Source: Paenibacillus hunanensis (GTDB lineage: Bacteria; Bacillota; Bacilli; Paenibacillales; Paenibacillaceae). From it: 64,000 nt of DNA. The translations under genes and the position numbers were made by a program. How positions within the stretch are numbered: the first letter of the stretch is position 1; each line of letters starts with the position of its first letter. Below are positions 25,249 through 34,571 of this stretch, piece by piece. Below the pieces are notes generated by a model. The model did not search any database. It was not told the DNA's origin and saw only the letters and a list, made by a program, of their open reading frames with translations. The stretch is taken from assembly GCF_014645615.1 (NCBI RefSeq), contig NZ_BMMB01000004.1, positions 124,001-188,000 on the forward strand, read 5' to 3'.

Positions 25249-25980
25249 TCAGATCCGACAGATTTCTTTTGGACACAGCTCGCAGTGACAAACCTCCTGT
25301 AGTGCCTCCAGGTCATGAATGATAATCATACCGTGCTCGTACTCGATCGTGTCTTTTTTACGCAGATCGCTTAGCATACGGTTTACGCTCTCACGAGTAG
25401 CGCCGATCATATTCGATAGATCGGTATGCGTAATTTTTTTGTTAATCAGAATCGAGCCATCTTCATTATGTGGCTCGCCGTAGGTGTTGCTCAGACGAAT
25501 CAGCGTCGAGCAGAGCGCTCCTGGTTTACCGTACAGCATCAGGTCGCGTACCTTGGTTTGAGTTAGACGATGGTGTGTACCCATCCATTTCATAAAATCA
25601 ATAGCAAAGTCGCAATGCTGGCAAATGATCAGCTCCAGGTCCTTATGATCGATAACAGCAACCTCAGTATCTTCTAATGCTTCTGCTGTGAAGCCGAGGC
25701 GTGTACCGGAGAACAGATCAGCCTGACCGATAATATCACCAGCCTGATACATATACAGGATGAGCTCTTTACCTTCATCGGTCGATTTGGTTAATTTAAC
25801 GCGTCCGTTTTTAATGTAAAAAAGCTTGTCCGACATATCGCCTTCCCAGAATAGATGCGATCCAGCTGCTACACTGCGATCTGTCGCATAAGCAAGCATG
25901 CGCTCCAGATTAGCAGGCGAGAAGCTACTAGTGTTACTATTTTCAAGCTGCTTCGTCAATTCCATTGGTTTGTTCATCAT
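25249..25980 (-). CDS. fnr: Fnr-type anaerobic regulator with C-terminal iron-sulfur cysteines
   Basis: This 243-residue Crp/Fnr protein has a cyclic-nucleotide-like sensor domain (about 20-140), a long dimer helix and a C-terminal helix-turn-helix with DLSNMIGATRESVNRMLSDLRKK. The last residues contain Cys231, Cys233, Cys236 and Cys241. The C-x2-C-x4-C spacing of the last three equals that of Bacillus subtilis Fnr, which holds an oxygen-sensitive 4Fe-4S cluster at its C-terminus. It faces adhE across a 327-base region, and Fnr boxes sit before adhE and pflB, so those are its likely targets. AAGGAGAGG precedes the ATG. Confidence 0.93.
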   Translation of the reverse strand: MMNKPMELTKQLENSNTSSFSPANLERMLAYATDRSVAAGSHLFWEGDMSDKLFYIKNGRVKLTKSTDEGKELILYMYQAGDIIGQADLFSGTRLGFTAEALEDTEVAVIDHKDLELIICQHCDFAIDFMKWMGTHHRLTQTKVRDLMLYGKPGALCSTLIRLSNTYGEPHNEDGSILINKKITHTDLSNMIGATRESVNRMLSDLRKKDTIEYEHGMIIIHDLEALQEVCHCELCPKEICRI

Positions 25981-26126
25981 TGTTCCTCTCCTTTATATCC
26001 CCATTATACGTGAAAATAACCAAATTGCATTAAATTAAAGGAAAAATTAGTAAAATTAATTGATATATGTCACTTTACCTCTATATGTTATCGGTAAGAG
26101 GAAAGAAACTTTAAATTTTAAAAGTT

Positions 26127-26192
26127 TGTGATTATTTTCACTTATAGTATAACGCGATATCATTCAAAATGCAAAAGCAAAAAACAAGAAAA
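26127..26192 (-). promoter_or_regulatory. fnr promoter with overlapping Fnr-like box
   Basis: On the minus strand TTGCAT, a 17-base spacer and TATACT form a good sigma-A promoter. AGTGA-N6-TCACA (26127-26142), one base off the Fnr consensus, begins three bases after the -10 and covers the start site. This position suggests autorepression when the cluster-loaded form is active. Confidence 0.55.
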
Positions 26193-26218
26193 AAAAATTT
26201 TTAAAAATCAAAATTGAT

Positions 26219-26261
26219 TGTGAAAAATATCACATTATGATTTATGTCTCTATGCTATGAT
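26219..26261 (+). promoter_or_regulatory. Fnr-dependent adhE promoter
   Basis: TGTGA-AAAATA-TCACA (26219-26234) is a perfect Fnr box. TATGAT (26256-26261) is the -10, giving a start near 26268, which puts the box at about -41.5, the standard activating position. No good -35 is seen, as expected for an activated promoter. Confidence 0.8.
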
Positions 26262-26307
26262 CAGTGCGTAGACAAGAGCAACACACATTCTGAGGAGGAT
26301 GAGAGAA

Positions 26308-28920
26308 ATGGCTGTTAAAAATGATGCCGCCCGCACCGCAGAGTTGAGCGCACAGGAAGAGATTCAAAAGCAGATCGATAAGGCGAACAAAGCCTACGCT
26401 GCTTTCATGAAAATGGATCAGGAGCAGATCGATCGCATCGTACAGGCGATGGCGCTTGCCGGACTCGACAAGCATATGCACCTTGCTAAAATGGCTGTAG
26501 AAGAAACCGGTCGTGGGGTGTATGAGGATAAGATTACGAAAAACATCTTTGCGACAGAATACATCTACCATAGCATTAAAAATGAAAAAACGGTTGGCGT
26601 GATTGAAGATAACGCGTATGACAGCTTCCAAAAAATCGCCGAGCCAGTCGGTATCATTATGGGGATTACACCAGTAACGAATCCGACCTCCACCACGATG
26701 TTCAAAGCACTGATTGCGATCAAAACACGCAATCCGATCATCTTCGGCTTCCACCCATCTGCACAGCAATGTAGCCGCGAGGCCGCAAAAACATTGCTAG
26801 AAGCAGCGGTGAAGCACGGTGCACCAGCCGACTGTATTCAATGGATTGAGAACCCATCGATGGACAAAACGAATGCATTGATGAATCACCCCGATGTAGC
26901 ACTTATTCTGGCTACTGGTGGCGGTGCGATGGTCAAAGCAGCATATAGCTGTGGAAAACCAGCACTCGGTGTAGGCCCTGGTAACGTACCTGCCTTTATC
27001 GAGAAGAGTGCCGATCTGAAGCAAGCGGTAACGGACCTGATCCTCTCCAAATCGTTTGATAATGGTATGATCTGTGCGTCCGAGCAGGCGGTTATCATTG
27101 AAGAGCCTGTATTCGATCAAGTGAAAAAGCTGATGATCGACAACGGTTGCTATTTCCTCAATAAAGAAGAAGTTGCCAAGCTGACCGCTGGAGCTATGAA
27201 TGTGGAAAAATGTGCAGTAAATCCGGCAATCGTCGGACAGCCTGCAACTAAAATTGCTGAAATGAGCGGAATTACCGTACCTGCAAATACGAAGATTCTC
27301 GTTGCTGAGCTGGAAGGCGTAGGCACCAAATATCCATTGTCTGCTGAAAAGCTAAGCCCGGTACTCGCTTGCTATAAAGTGAAAAATGCGGATCAAGGGA
27401 TCGAGCGTGCTGCCCAGATCGTTGAATTTGGCGGTATGGGGCACTCATCGGCGATTCACTCGAACAATGAAGAAGTAATTCAAAAATTTGCAGATCGTCT
27501 GCAAACTGGACGGATTATCGTGAATTCGCCATCGACACATGGCGCAATCGGTGACATTTACAATACGAACCTGCCATCGCTCACACTGGGCTGCGGATCG
27601 TATGGACGCAACTCGACTTCTTCGAACGTCACTGCTGTCAATCTGATTAATATTAAAAGGGTGGCTCGTCGTACCGTGAATATGCAATGGTTCAAAATCC
27701 CATCAAAAGTATACTTTGAAAAAGGTTCGACTCAATACCTTGCGAAAATGCCGAACATCAGCCGTGTCGCAATCGTCACTGACCCAATGATGGTACAACT
27801 GGGTTATGTCGAAAAGGTAGAACATTATCTGCGTCAGCGTCAAACACCAGTTGCTATCGAAGTATTCTCGGAAGTTGAGCCAGACCCATCGACTGCAACG
27901 GTAGAACGCGGTCGTCAAATGATGGAACGCTTCCAGCCAGACTGCATTATCGCACTCGGCGGCGGTTCGCCAATGGATGCTGCCAAAGGCATGTGGCTGT
28001 TCTATGAGTATCCAGATGTAAGCTTTGACAATCTGAAGCAAAAATTCATGGATATTCGCAAACGGATCTACAAATACCCACATCTTGGTCAAAAAGCACA
28101 ATTCGTCGCGATTCCAACCACATCGGGTACAGGCTCGGAAGTGACATCGTTCGCAGTTATTACCGACAAGGAAAAAGGCAACACCAAATATCCACTGGCT
28201 GACTATGAGCTGACTCCAGACGTAGCGATTGTCGATCCTGAGTTCGTATATAGCCTACCACGTGTTGCTGTAGCAGATACTGGTATGGACGTACTGACTC
28301 ACGCGATTGAAGCCTATGTATCGAATATGGCGAATGACTACACCGATGGTCTGGCGATCAAAGCGATCCAACTTGTATTCCAATACCTGGAGCAATCGGC
28401 ACTGACTGGCGACAAGCTAGCACGTGAAAAAATGCATAATGCTTCGACCATTGCTGGTATGGCATTTGCTAATGCTTTCCTGGGTATTAACCACAGTCTG
28501 GCGCACAAATGGGGCGGTCAATACCACACTGCACACGGTCGTACCAATGCGATCCTGATGCCACACGTAATCCGCTACAATGCGAAAAAACCAACCAAGT
28601 TCTCGTCGTTCCCTAAATACTCGCACTTTATCGCTGACGAGCGCTACGCTGAAATCGCCCGCATTCTGGGACTACCAGCTCGTACAACAGAAGAAGGCGT
28701 AAACAGTCTGGTCAACGCCATCCGCGATCTGAACCGCAAACTCGGTATCCCAGAGACATTCCAGGAGCTTGGCTTTGATGCCAAAGACTTCGAATCGCGT
28801 GTCGATTATCTGGCAGACCGCGCATTTGAAGATCAATGTACAACAGCGAACCCTAAAATGCCGCTCGTGACCGAGCTGGCGGATGTGTACCGCAACGCGT
28901 TCTATGGTCGGTTTGAGTAA
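26308..28920 (+). CDS. adhE: Bifunctional acetaldehyde-CoA/alcohol dehydrogenase
   Basis: The 870-residue AdhE has an N-terminal CoA-acylating aldehyde dehydrogenase (about 1-440) with the catalytic cysteine in [10 protein letters not shown] near residue 255. The C-terminal iron-dependent alcohol dehydrogenase (about 455-870) has [14 protein letters not shown] for NAD+ and [27 protein letters not shown] and [12 protein letters not shown] carrying metal-binding histidines. It reduces acetyl-CoA to ethanol in mixed-acid fermentation. I chose the ATG at 26308 (MAVKNDAA) because AGGAGG lies 7-9 bases upstream; an ATG three codons earlier overlaps that site. Fnr control is indicated upstream. Confidence 0.97.
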   Translation: MAVKNDAARTAELSAQEEIQKQIDKANKAYAAFMKMDQEQIDRIVQAMALAGLDKHMHLAKMAVEETGRGVYEDKITKNIFATEYIYHSIKNEKTVGVIEDNAYDSFQKIAEPVGIIMGITPVTNPTSTTMFKALIAIKTRNPIIFGFHPSAQQCSREAAKTLLEAAVKHGAPADCIQWIENPSMDKTNALMNHPDVALILATGGGAMVKAAYSCGKPALGVGPGNVPAFIEKSADLKQAVTDLILSKSFDNGMICASEQAVIIEEPVFDQVKKLMIDNGCYFLNKEEVAKLTAGAMNVEKCAVNPAIVGQPATKIAEMSGITVPANTKILVAELEGVGTKYPLSAEKLSPVLACYKVKNADQGIERAAQIVEFGGMGHSSAIHSNNEEVIQKFADRLQTGRIIVNSPSTHGAIGDIYNTNLPSLTLGCGSYGRNSTSSNVTAVNLINIKRVARRTVNMQWFKIPSKVYFEKGSTQYLAKMPNISRVAIVTDPMMVQLGYVEKVEHYLRQRQTPVAIEVFSEVEPDPSTATVERGRQMMERFQPDCIIALGGGSPMDAAKGMWLFYEYPDVSFDNLKQKFMDIRKRIYKYPHLGQKAQFVAIPTTSGTGSEVTSFAVITDKEKGNTKYPLADYELTPDVAIVDPEFVYSLPRVAVADTGMDVLTHAIEAYVSNMANDYTDGLAIKAIQLVFQYLEQSALTGDKLAREKMHNASTIAGMAFANAFLGINHSLAHKWGGQYHTAHGRTNAILMPHVIRYNAKKPTKFSSFPKYSHFIADERYAEIARILGLPARTTEEGVNSLVNAIRDLNRKLGIPETFQELGFDAKDFESRVDYLADRAFEDQCTTANPKMPLVTELADVYRNAFYGRFE

Positions 28921-29077
28921 TCTACAATCTAGCTTGTAGTGAAACGAGCACGAATGAAAGAATGTAATGATTATTTTGAAGATCATCGCCCGCTTTAACT
29001 GGCTATCGTTTGACTGAGTATATAGCCTATGTTGCTTATGAAATCTGTTTCTCCTCCCATTATTATATAGATTGATT

Positions 29078-29117
29078 ACTCCTGCTTGTCCCATTGGGAT
29101 GGGCAGGAGTCTTTTTT
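29078..29117 (+). terminator. Terminator after adhE
   Basis: ACTCCTGC and GCAGGAGT with inner CCCAT/ATGGG form the stem, followed by CTTTTTT. The 157 bases between adhE and this hairpin hold no gene. Confidence 0.88.
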
Positions 29118-29234
29118 GTACTGGAGAGTAGGGTGGAGCTGCGTGGATTATTCGTGGACCATGTAGTGGTATAGCTCTTTGATAGGATATATAGGATTGA
29201 TTGGTGCTGATATTAACTTTATGGAAGTCTGTAT

Positions 29235-29365
29235 CTACACCACTTCGGCAAGGAATAAGGGAACGGACTCCGGTGGAGCCGCGGGAATCTACTGGATTAG
29301 GAGTAAAGGTAGATTCCCGCCCCTCCAAAGTCGTCCTTTTCCCTTATTTCCTTGCCTCCGTTCTG
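29235..29365 (-). repeat. MITE-like palindromic element, copy A (inverted, internally shorter)
   Basis: Its ends (CAAGGAATAAGGGAACGGAC ... GTCGTCCTTTTCCC-TTATTTCCTTGCC) are inverted copies of each other. They match copies B (30352-30555) and C (50892-51090) in reverse orientation. The inner GGGAATCT/AGATTCCC inverted repeat is shared too. It lacks the central module of about 75 bases with the GTGTTAG/CTAACAC hairpin present in B and C. No ORF of note; probably a non-autonomous repeat. Confidence 0.85.
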
Positions 29366-29620
29366 TAGCGTGCGCATACGTATGAGTTCACTAAGATCAA
29401 TGAAAATACAGCGCTATAGTCTCCATACTTTATTATTAGAATCAGAGTTATTTTATAAAAGCTGTATTCGTTCTAATAACAAAAGCAATCTAAGCATATT
29501 CCAGCCCATCTGTATATGCAGCATATTCGCCATCAGCCCAGAGCTAGTAGTAAAACATTTACGTACCTATATGATCTAAATAATTATGATCCAAATAATA
29601 ATTAAAAATAGCCTCTGCAA
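29366..29620. other. Gap between repeat copy A and the CRISPR leader
   Basis: AT-rich sequence without a supported gene. The short ORFs here have no ribosome binding site. Confidence 0.5.
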
Positions 29621-29788
29621 GCGCGAACCCTAAGCTCACATAAAATCCCTGGGAGGTTCGCGCTCCTTGCTACATAAGGGATTTGAGGTTTTTTGTTGTC
29701 TTTTTCACCAGTTTCCAGTAGGCTAAAAAGGAGGTTCGCGATTTTGAACTGTTTTTCCCTTGCTACGAAAGGGTTAGAAAGGCATGCA
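29621..29788 (+). promoter_or_regulatory. CRISPR leader
   Basis: The 168 bases before the first repeat hold GCGCGAACC (29621-29629) and GGTTCGCGC (29655-29663) as an inverted repeat. They also hold two related blocks, GGGAGGTTCGCG...CCTTGCTACATAAGGG and AAGGAGGTTCGCG...CCTTGCTACGAAAGGG. GAGGTTCGCG blocks are common in I-C leaders of Bacillales. Its place at the side of the intact repeats, opposite the degenerate end, supports transcription rightwards. Confidence 0.6.
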
Positions 29789-30283
29789 GTCACTCTCCGT
29801 GCGAGAGTGTGGATTGAAAGAGGATGCTATCCAATCCTTGCAGGTGTTGAGGTTGGTCACTCTCCGTGCGAGAGTGTGGATTGAAAGGTAACCGGTGATC
29901 GCCATATACTTATGCGTAAAATCGTCACTCTCCGTGCGAGAGTGTGGATTGAAAGCGCAGGTGTCTAATATTATTGCTGCATGGTTACCGAGTCACTCTC
30001 CGTGCGAGAGTGTGGATTGAAAGCTGAGTAACAAAACTTTTTAATGCGTAGGGACTAGTCACTCTCCGTGCGAGAGTGTGGATTGAAAGCAATTACCGCT
30101 CGCATCCTGTTCCAGCAGGCTAAACTGTCACTCTCCGTGCGAGAGTGTGGATTGAAAGTTTAGAAGCTCTGTGGCGTCCATATACGCATTGAGCGTCACT
30201 CTCCGTGCGAGAGTGTGGATTGAAAGCATCAATTCGACAGCTGTTGCATGATGTGGATGCAAGTCACTCTCCGTGCGAGAGTG
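29789..30283 (+). CRISPR. CRISPR array, 8 repeats and 7 spacers, subtype I-C-like, no cas genes
   Basis: Seven perfect 32-base repeats start at 29789, 29856, 29924, 29992, 30058, 30127 and 30195. They begin GTCACTCTCCGTGCGAGAGT and end GTGGATTGAAAG. An eighth copy at 30263 keeps only the first 21 bases. The spacers are 35, 36, 36, 34, 37, 36 and 36 bases. The palindromic CACTCTC/GAGAGTG stem and ATTGAAAG end match subtype I-C repeats, so the crRNA handle would be ATTGAAAG-like. No cas gene occurs in the window. The array could use Cas proteins encoded elsewhere or be a relic. Uniform repeats suggest it is not long dead. Confidence 0.97.
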
Positions 30284-30351
30284 ACTTTCAACATCGGCTC
30301 GTGTACTTTCGGTTTTAATGTATTACCTACATCTTCCTGATGCGAGCATTG

Positions 30352-30555
30352 CAGAACGGAGGCAAGGAGATAAGGGGAAAGGACGACTTATAGTGTTAGT
30401 GATTTCCTAACACGGGGTTCAATGGAAAAGTGATTTTTGCGAAGCAAAATATCTTACTGCTTTGGAGGGGCGGGAATCTTCATTTCTTCCCCATTCCAAA
30501 AGATTCCCGCGGCTCCATCCGAGTCCGTCCCCTTATTCCTTGACGGAGTGGTGTA
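30352..30555 (+). repeat. MITE-like palindromic element, copy B (full length)
   Basis: This 204-base element has inverted ends (GGCAAGGAGATAAGGGGAAAGGAC ... GTCC-CCTTATTCCTTGACGG) and an inner GGGAATCTT/AAGATTCCC pair. Its central module contains the hairpins GTGTTAG/CTAACAC and TTTTTGC-GAA-GCAAAA. It stands inverted to copy A, on the other side of the CRISPR array. Confidence 0.88.
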
Positions 30556-30790
30556 ACCATACCCATCACACCACTCCATACCCAACAAGTTTAATTCAAA
30601 TTCCAACCACCACATTTGCACTATTCCAAATCCCCACCAACTGTACCCAAATTCCCAACCACCTGTATGACAAAAAGACATACCCTTCAGCAGCATTAAC
30701 CTCATTTCAAGCCAGCCCATCAGCACAATATCTGCAATTCCAACCAACTGTACTACAATTCACTCCCATCTGTATCCACTACAGAAAGTG
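30556..30790. other. C-rich imperfectly repeated stretch upstream of pflB
   Basis: The plus strand is strongly C over G biased and repeats variants of TTCCAACCAC and CCAACTGTA at about 30601, 30630, 30651 and 30738. No coding potential is supported. Its function is unknown. Confidence 0.5.
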
Positions 30791-30817
30791 ATAAAAATCA
30801 TAATAACAATCTCTAAT

Positions 30818-30860
30818 TGTGATCTTTATCACATATTTATTCCCTCCCATACCTCATAAT
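30818..30860 (+). promoter_or_regulatory. Fnr-dependent pflB promoter
   Basis: TGTGA-TCTTTA-TCACA (30818-30833) is a perfect Fnr box. CATAAT (30855-30860) is the -10, giving a start near 30867 with the box at about -41.5. The layout is the same as before adhE. Confidence 0.8.
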
Positions 30861-30921
30861 AAAGACATAGCCAGAGCACAACCCACTGGCGCAAGGTTAC
30901 AAGTCAGCGCACAACAATATT

Positions 30922-30937
30922 TGTGATTTAATTCACA
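30922..30937. promoter_or_regulatory. Second perfect Fnr box, just before the pflB ribosome binding site
   Basis: TGTGA-TTTAAT-TCACA lies about +63 from the predicted start and ends six bases before GGAGGG. It may serve as a roadblock or a hairpin, or activate a further downstream start. Confidence 0.65.
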
Positions 30938-30956
30938 AATCATGGAGGGATTATCA

Positions 30957-33221
30957 ATGTCCGTAATCGAACGTAACGTACAGGAAAACATCCAGCAAGC
31001 CTGGAGAGGATTCAAGCAAGGTAAATGGACAAACCACGTAGACACCAAAAACTTCATTGATGAAAATATCAATCCTTATGTTGGTAACGAAGCTTTTCTG
31101 GCTGGCCCTACTCAAAATACAAATGATCTGTGGGAGATCGTATCCCGTTTATCCCGTGAAGAACGCGAGCGCGGCGGCGTATGGGATGTGGATGTGAACA
31201 CACCGGCTTCGATCGTATCTCACGGCCCGGGTTATCTGGACAAAGCAAAAGAACAGGTAGTCGGCGTACAAACAGACGAACCATTCAAACGTGCTATTCA
31301 GCCTTACGGTGGTATTCGGATGGTTATCGATGCTTGTAAAGCTTATGGCTTCGAGGTTCCACAATCTGTGATCGACATTTTCACTAATATTCGTAAAACG
31401 CATAACCAGGGTGTATTTGATGCTTATACCGCTGAGATTCGTGCAGCTCGCAAATCCGGTATTGTAACTGGTTTGCCAGATGCTTACGGTCGTGGTCGTA
31501 TCATCGGTGACTATCGCCGGGTTGCATTGTATGGTGTAGATTTCCTGATGCAGCAAAAGCAGCAGGAGCATGATGAGACACTGGGCGAATACATGGATGA
31601 AACTACAATTCGCCAGCGTGAAGAGATCAGCGAGCAGTACAGAGCGCTGAACGAGCTGAAGCAGATGGCTGCGGATCATGGTTTTGACATTTCCAAGCCA
31701 GCACAAAATGCAAAAGAAGCCTTCCAATGGCTGTACTTTGGTTATCTGGCAGCTGTAAAAGAACAAAACGGTGCGGCGATGTCCCTCGGACGTGTATCTT
31801 CCTTCCTCGATATTTATATCGAACGTGATATGAAAGAAGGCACATTAACTGAAGAGCAAGCACAGGAGCTCGTTGACCATTTCGTAATGAAGCTGCGGAT
31901 TGTCAAATTCCTGCGTACACCTGATTATAACGAGCTGTTCAGTGGCGACCCTACATGGGTAACCGAATCGATCGGTGGTATGGCAGTAGACGGTACGACT
32001 CGTGTTACGAAAAACAGCTTCCGCTTCCTGCACACCCTGTACAATCTTGGCCCAGCACCAGAGCCTAACCTGACTGTATTGTGGTCAGAGCAGCTTCCAG
32101 AGGGCTTCAAAAAATATTGTGCAAAAGTATCGATTGAAACGAGCTCGATCCAGTACGAAAATGATGATCTGATGCGTCCAATCTACGGTGATGACTACGG
32201 TATCGCTTGTTGCGTATCCGCAATGCGTATCGGTAAACAAATGCAGTTCTTCGGCGCTCGTGCGAACCTTGCCAAAACATTGCTGTACGCAATCAACGGT
32301 GGTAAAGACGAGAAATCCGGTGCACAGGTTGGCCCTGAGTATCCAGCGATCACATCGGAATATCTGGAATACGATGAAGTCATGAAACGCTACAAACCTA
32401 TGATGCAATGGCTGTCCAAGGTGTATATGGATGCACTGAACATCATTCACTATATGCATGATAAATACAGCTACGAGCGTATCGAGATGGCGCTGCATGA
32501 CCGTGACATTTTACGTACGATGGCGTGTGGTATCGCCGGTCTGTCGGTAGCTGCCGACTCCCTGAGCGCGATCAAATACGCAAAAGTCAAACCAATTCGT
32601 AACGAACAGGGCATTGCAATCGATTTTGAAATCGAAGGCGAATATCCTTGCTACGGTAACAATGATGATCGTGTTGATGCGATTGCCGTTGAGCTGGTTG
32701 AAAGCTTTATGAGCATGATTCGTCAGCACAAAACGTATCGTGAAGCGGTTCCTACTCAATCTGTACTGACGATCACCTCGAACGTAGTATATGGTAAGAA
32801 AACAGGTACAACACCGGATGGACGTAAAGCAGGCGAACCATTCGCACCAGGTGCTAACCCAATGCATGGACGTGATAAAAAAGGCGCTCTTGCATCGCTC
32901 AGCTCGGTAGCGAAGCTGCCATACGAGCACAGTCTGGATGGTATCTCCAACACCTTCTCGATCGTACCAAAAGCACTTGGTAAAGAAGAAGAAACTCGCA
33001 AATCGAATCTGGTCGCAATGCTGGATGGCTACTTTGGCAGTGATGCGCATCACCTGAATGTGAACGTATTTGACCGCGAGCAGCTGATGGATGCAATGGA
33101 ACACCCAGAGAACTATCCACAGCTGACCATCCGTGTATCCGGTTATGCAGTTAACTTTATTAAACTGACTCGTGAGCAACAGCTTGATGTAATCAACCGT
33201 ACGTTCCACAGCGCGATGTAA
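30957..33221 (+). CDS. pflB: Pyruvate formate-lyase
   Basis: The 754-residue glycyl-radical enzyme has the catalytic pair Cys418-Cys419 in [15 protein letters not shown] and the C-terminal radical glycine in RVSGYAVNF near residue 729. It cleaves pyruvate with CoA into acetyl-CoA and formate without oxygen. The ATG at 30957 ([11 protein letters not shown]) has GGAGGG 8 bases upstream; an in-frame ATG five codons earlier is inside the ribosome binding region. Two Fnr boxes lie upstream. The activating enzyme gene follows about 300 bases downstream. Confidence 0.97.
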   Translation: MSVIERNVQENIQQAWRGFKQGKWTNHVDTKNFIDENINPYVGNEAFLAGPTQNTNDLWEIVSRLSREERERGGVWDVDVNTPASIVSHGPGYLDKAKEQVVGVQTDEPFKRAIQPYGGIRMVIDACKAYGFEVPQSVIDIFTNIRKTHNQGVFDAYTAEIRAARKSGIVTGLPDAYGRGRIIGDYRRVALYGVDFLMQQKQQEHDETLGEYMDETTIRQREEISEQYRALNELKQMAADHGFDISKPAQNAKEAFQWLYFGYLAAVKEQNGAAMSLGRVSSFLDIYIERDMKEGTLTEEQAQELVDHFVMKLRIVKFLRTPDYNELFSGDPTWVTESIGGMAVDGTTRVTKNSFRFLHTLYNLGPAPEPNLTVLWSEQLPEGFKKYCAKVSIETSSIQYENDDLMRPIYGDDYGIACCVSAMRIGKQMQFFGARANLAKTLLYAINGGKDEKSGAQVGPEYPAITSEYLEYDEVMKRYKPMMQWLSKVYMDALNIIHYMHDKYSYERIEMALHDRDILRTMACGIAGLSVAADSLSAIKYAKVKPIRNEQGIAIDFEIEGEYPCYGNNDDRVDAIAVELVESFMSMIRQHKTYREAVPTQSVLTITSNVVYGKKTGTTPDGRKAGEPFAPGANPMHGRDKKGALASLSSVAKLPYEHSLDGISNTFSIVPKALGKEEETRKSNLVAMLDGYFGSDAHHLNVNVFDREQLMDAMEHPENYPQLTIRVSGYAVNFIKLTREQQLDVINRTFHSAM

Positions 33222-33523
33222 TTCTCGCTTCGCTGTAAGTGACCGGTGAGTGCATCAACAGTAGCAGAATGTGCTACCACGGATGCCTGATAGGAAGGCT
33301 CCACACAACCAATGGCTGCCGGACAGAAGGCTACAGCTAGCAGACCTGAGTCGGCTCGCTTCCCTATCGATGTATTGCAAGTGTGATGCTCTTTTCTTCA
33401 CCTCGTTGTTGATCAGGGTTCTCACCATCATCGATATGTTGCGAGCCGGTCGGCTGCTACCGTCGCTATTGGATACAATCATCCGGATCTGTTCGGTTAT
33501 ACTACTTATGAGAAAGGGGCTGA

Positions 33524-34270
33524 ATGATCATGGTAACAGGCCGTGTTCACTCGCTGGAGACATTTGGTACCGTTGATGGTCCAGGTATTCGTTTCGTATT
33601 ATTTATGCAGGGGTGTCTGATGAAGTGCCAGTATTGTCACAATCCCGATACCTGGAATCTGGACGGAGGCAAGGTCATGCAGCTGGACGAAGTGCTGGCT
33701 GAGATTGAGCCTTACCTGAATTACTACCGAAGCTCTGGCGGTGGACTTACCGTTTCGGGCGGTGAACCTACGCTGCAAGCCCCTTTCGTTAGAGCATTAT
33801 TCCATGAGGTGAAGGAGCGCTGGAATCTTCATACAACGCTCGATAGTAACGGATATAATGATGGTGAGAAGATTCATGAGTTACTTGAGGTGACTGATCT
33901 GGTCATGCTCGATCTGAAGCATATTAATGATGAAAAGCACAAAAAGCTGACCGGTGTATCCAATGAGCGCACACTCAAGCTGGCACGGTGGTTATCGGAT
34001 CATGGCCGCAAAATGTGGATACGACATGTATTTGTCCCTGGCATTCATGATGCAGAGGAAGACCTGATCGCACTGGGTGAATTCATCGGCACACTGGATG
34101 GGGTAGAGAAATTTGAGATTTTACCCTATCACCAGATGGGCATTTATAAATGGCAGTCGCTGGGCCGCATCTATCCGCTGGATGGCGTGCCTTCGCCGAC
34201 AGAAGCCGAGGTGGAACGAGCATATCGTTTGATTGAACAGGGACGACGTCAAACTGCCTGTGTTCGTTAA
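33524..34270 (+). CDS. pflA: Pyruvate formate-lyase activating enzyme (radical SAM)
   Basis: This 248-residue protein has GCLMKCQYCHNPDTW, the CxxxCxxC cluster motif of radical-SAM enzymes (about residues 30-38), and GGGLTVSGGEPTLQ for SAM binding. It also has TTLDSNGY and the C-terminal LPYHQMGIYKW. It installs the glycyl radical on PflB. The start may be 33524 or the ATG at 33530; AAAGGGG lies 4 or 10 bases upstream. It follows pflB on the same strand after 302 bases without a clear terminator, so transcription through from pflB is possible. Confidence 0.96.
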   Translation: MIMVTGRVHSLETFGTVDGPGIRFVLFMQGCLMKCQYCHNPDTWNLDGGKVMQLDEVLAEIEPYLNYYRSSGGGLTVSGGEPTLQAPFVRALFHEVKERWNLHTTLDSNGYNDGEKIHELLEVTDLVMLDLKHINDEKHKKLTGVSNERTLKLARWLSDHGRKMWIRHVFVPGIHDAEEDLIALGEFIGTLDGVEKFEILPYHQMGIYKWQSLGRIYPLDGVPSPTEAEVERAYRLIEQGRRQTACVR

Positions 34271-34410
34271 GGGGTAAGGGCAAGCATTCCAGACGCGCTG
34301 ACATTGTGAAACGGAATGATTGATGAAGCCTTATCTTCTATAGCTAGTACATTCATTTTCTCATTATGTATGTTGCTGAATGATTCATCTGTGTGAGCAT
34401 ATCCTTATTA

Positions 34411-34477
34411 AGCACCTTATAGCGCTGTGTATCCTGCTAGGCAGGAAGATCACATGACGTTGTAAGGTGCTTTTTTT
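34411..34477 (+). terminator. Terminator after pflA
   Basis: AGCACCTTA and TAAGGTGCT form the stem, with inner TCCTGC/GCAGGA, followed by seven T. Confidence 0.85.
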
Positions 34478-34571
34478 GTATATCGCCAAACTTGTTTATC
34501 CATAGCAGAGCTTCGTATAATAGTTGCAAATAGAGCTAGTAGTCTATGGAGGATAAGGGAGGACGAGTAGC

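Noticed and set aside
29179..29385. ORFs across repeat copy A and its mirror in copy B (30454-30747, 30462-30791)
   Set aside because: They are translations of the palindromic repeat on either strand. The shared peptide fragments come from repeat identity, not coding constraint.
29693..29884. 63-codon ORF running from the CRISPR leader into the first repeats
   Set aside because: It is made of leader and repeat sequence and has no ribosome binding site.
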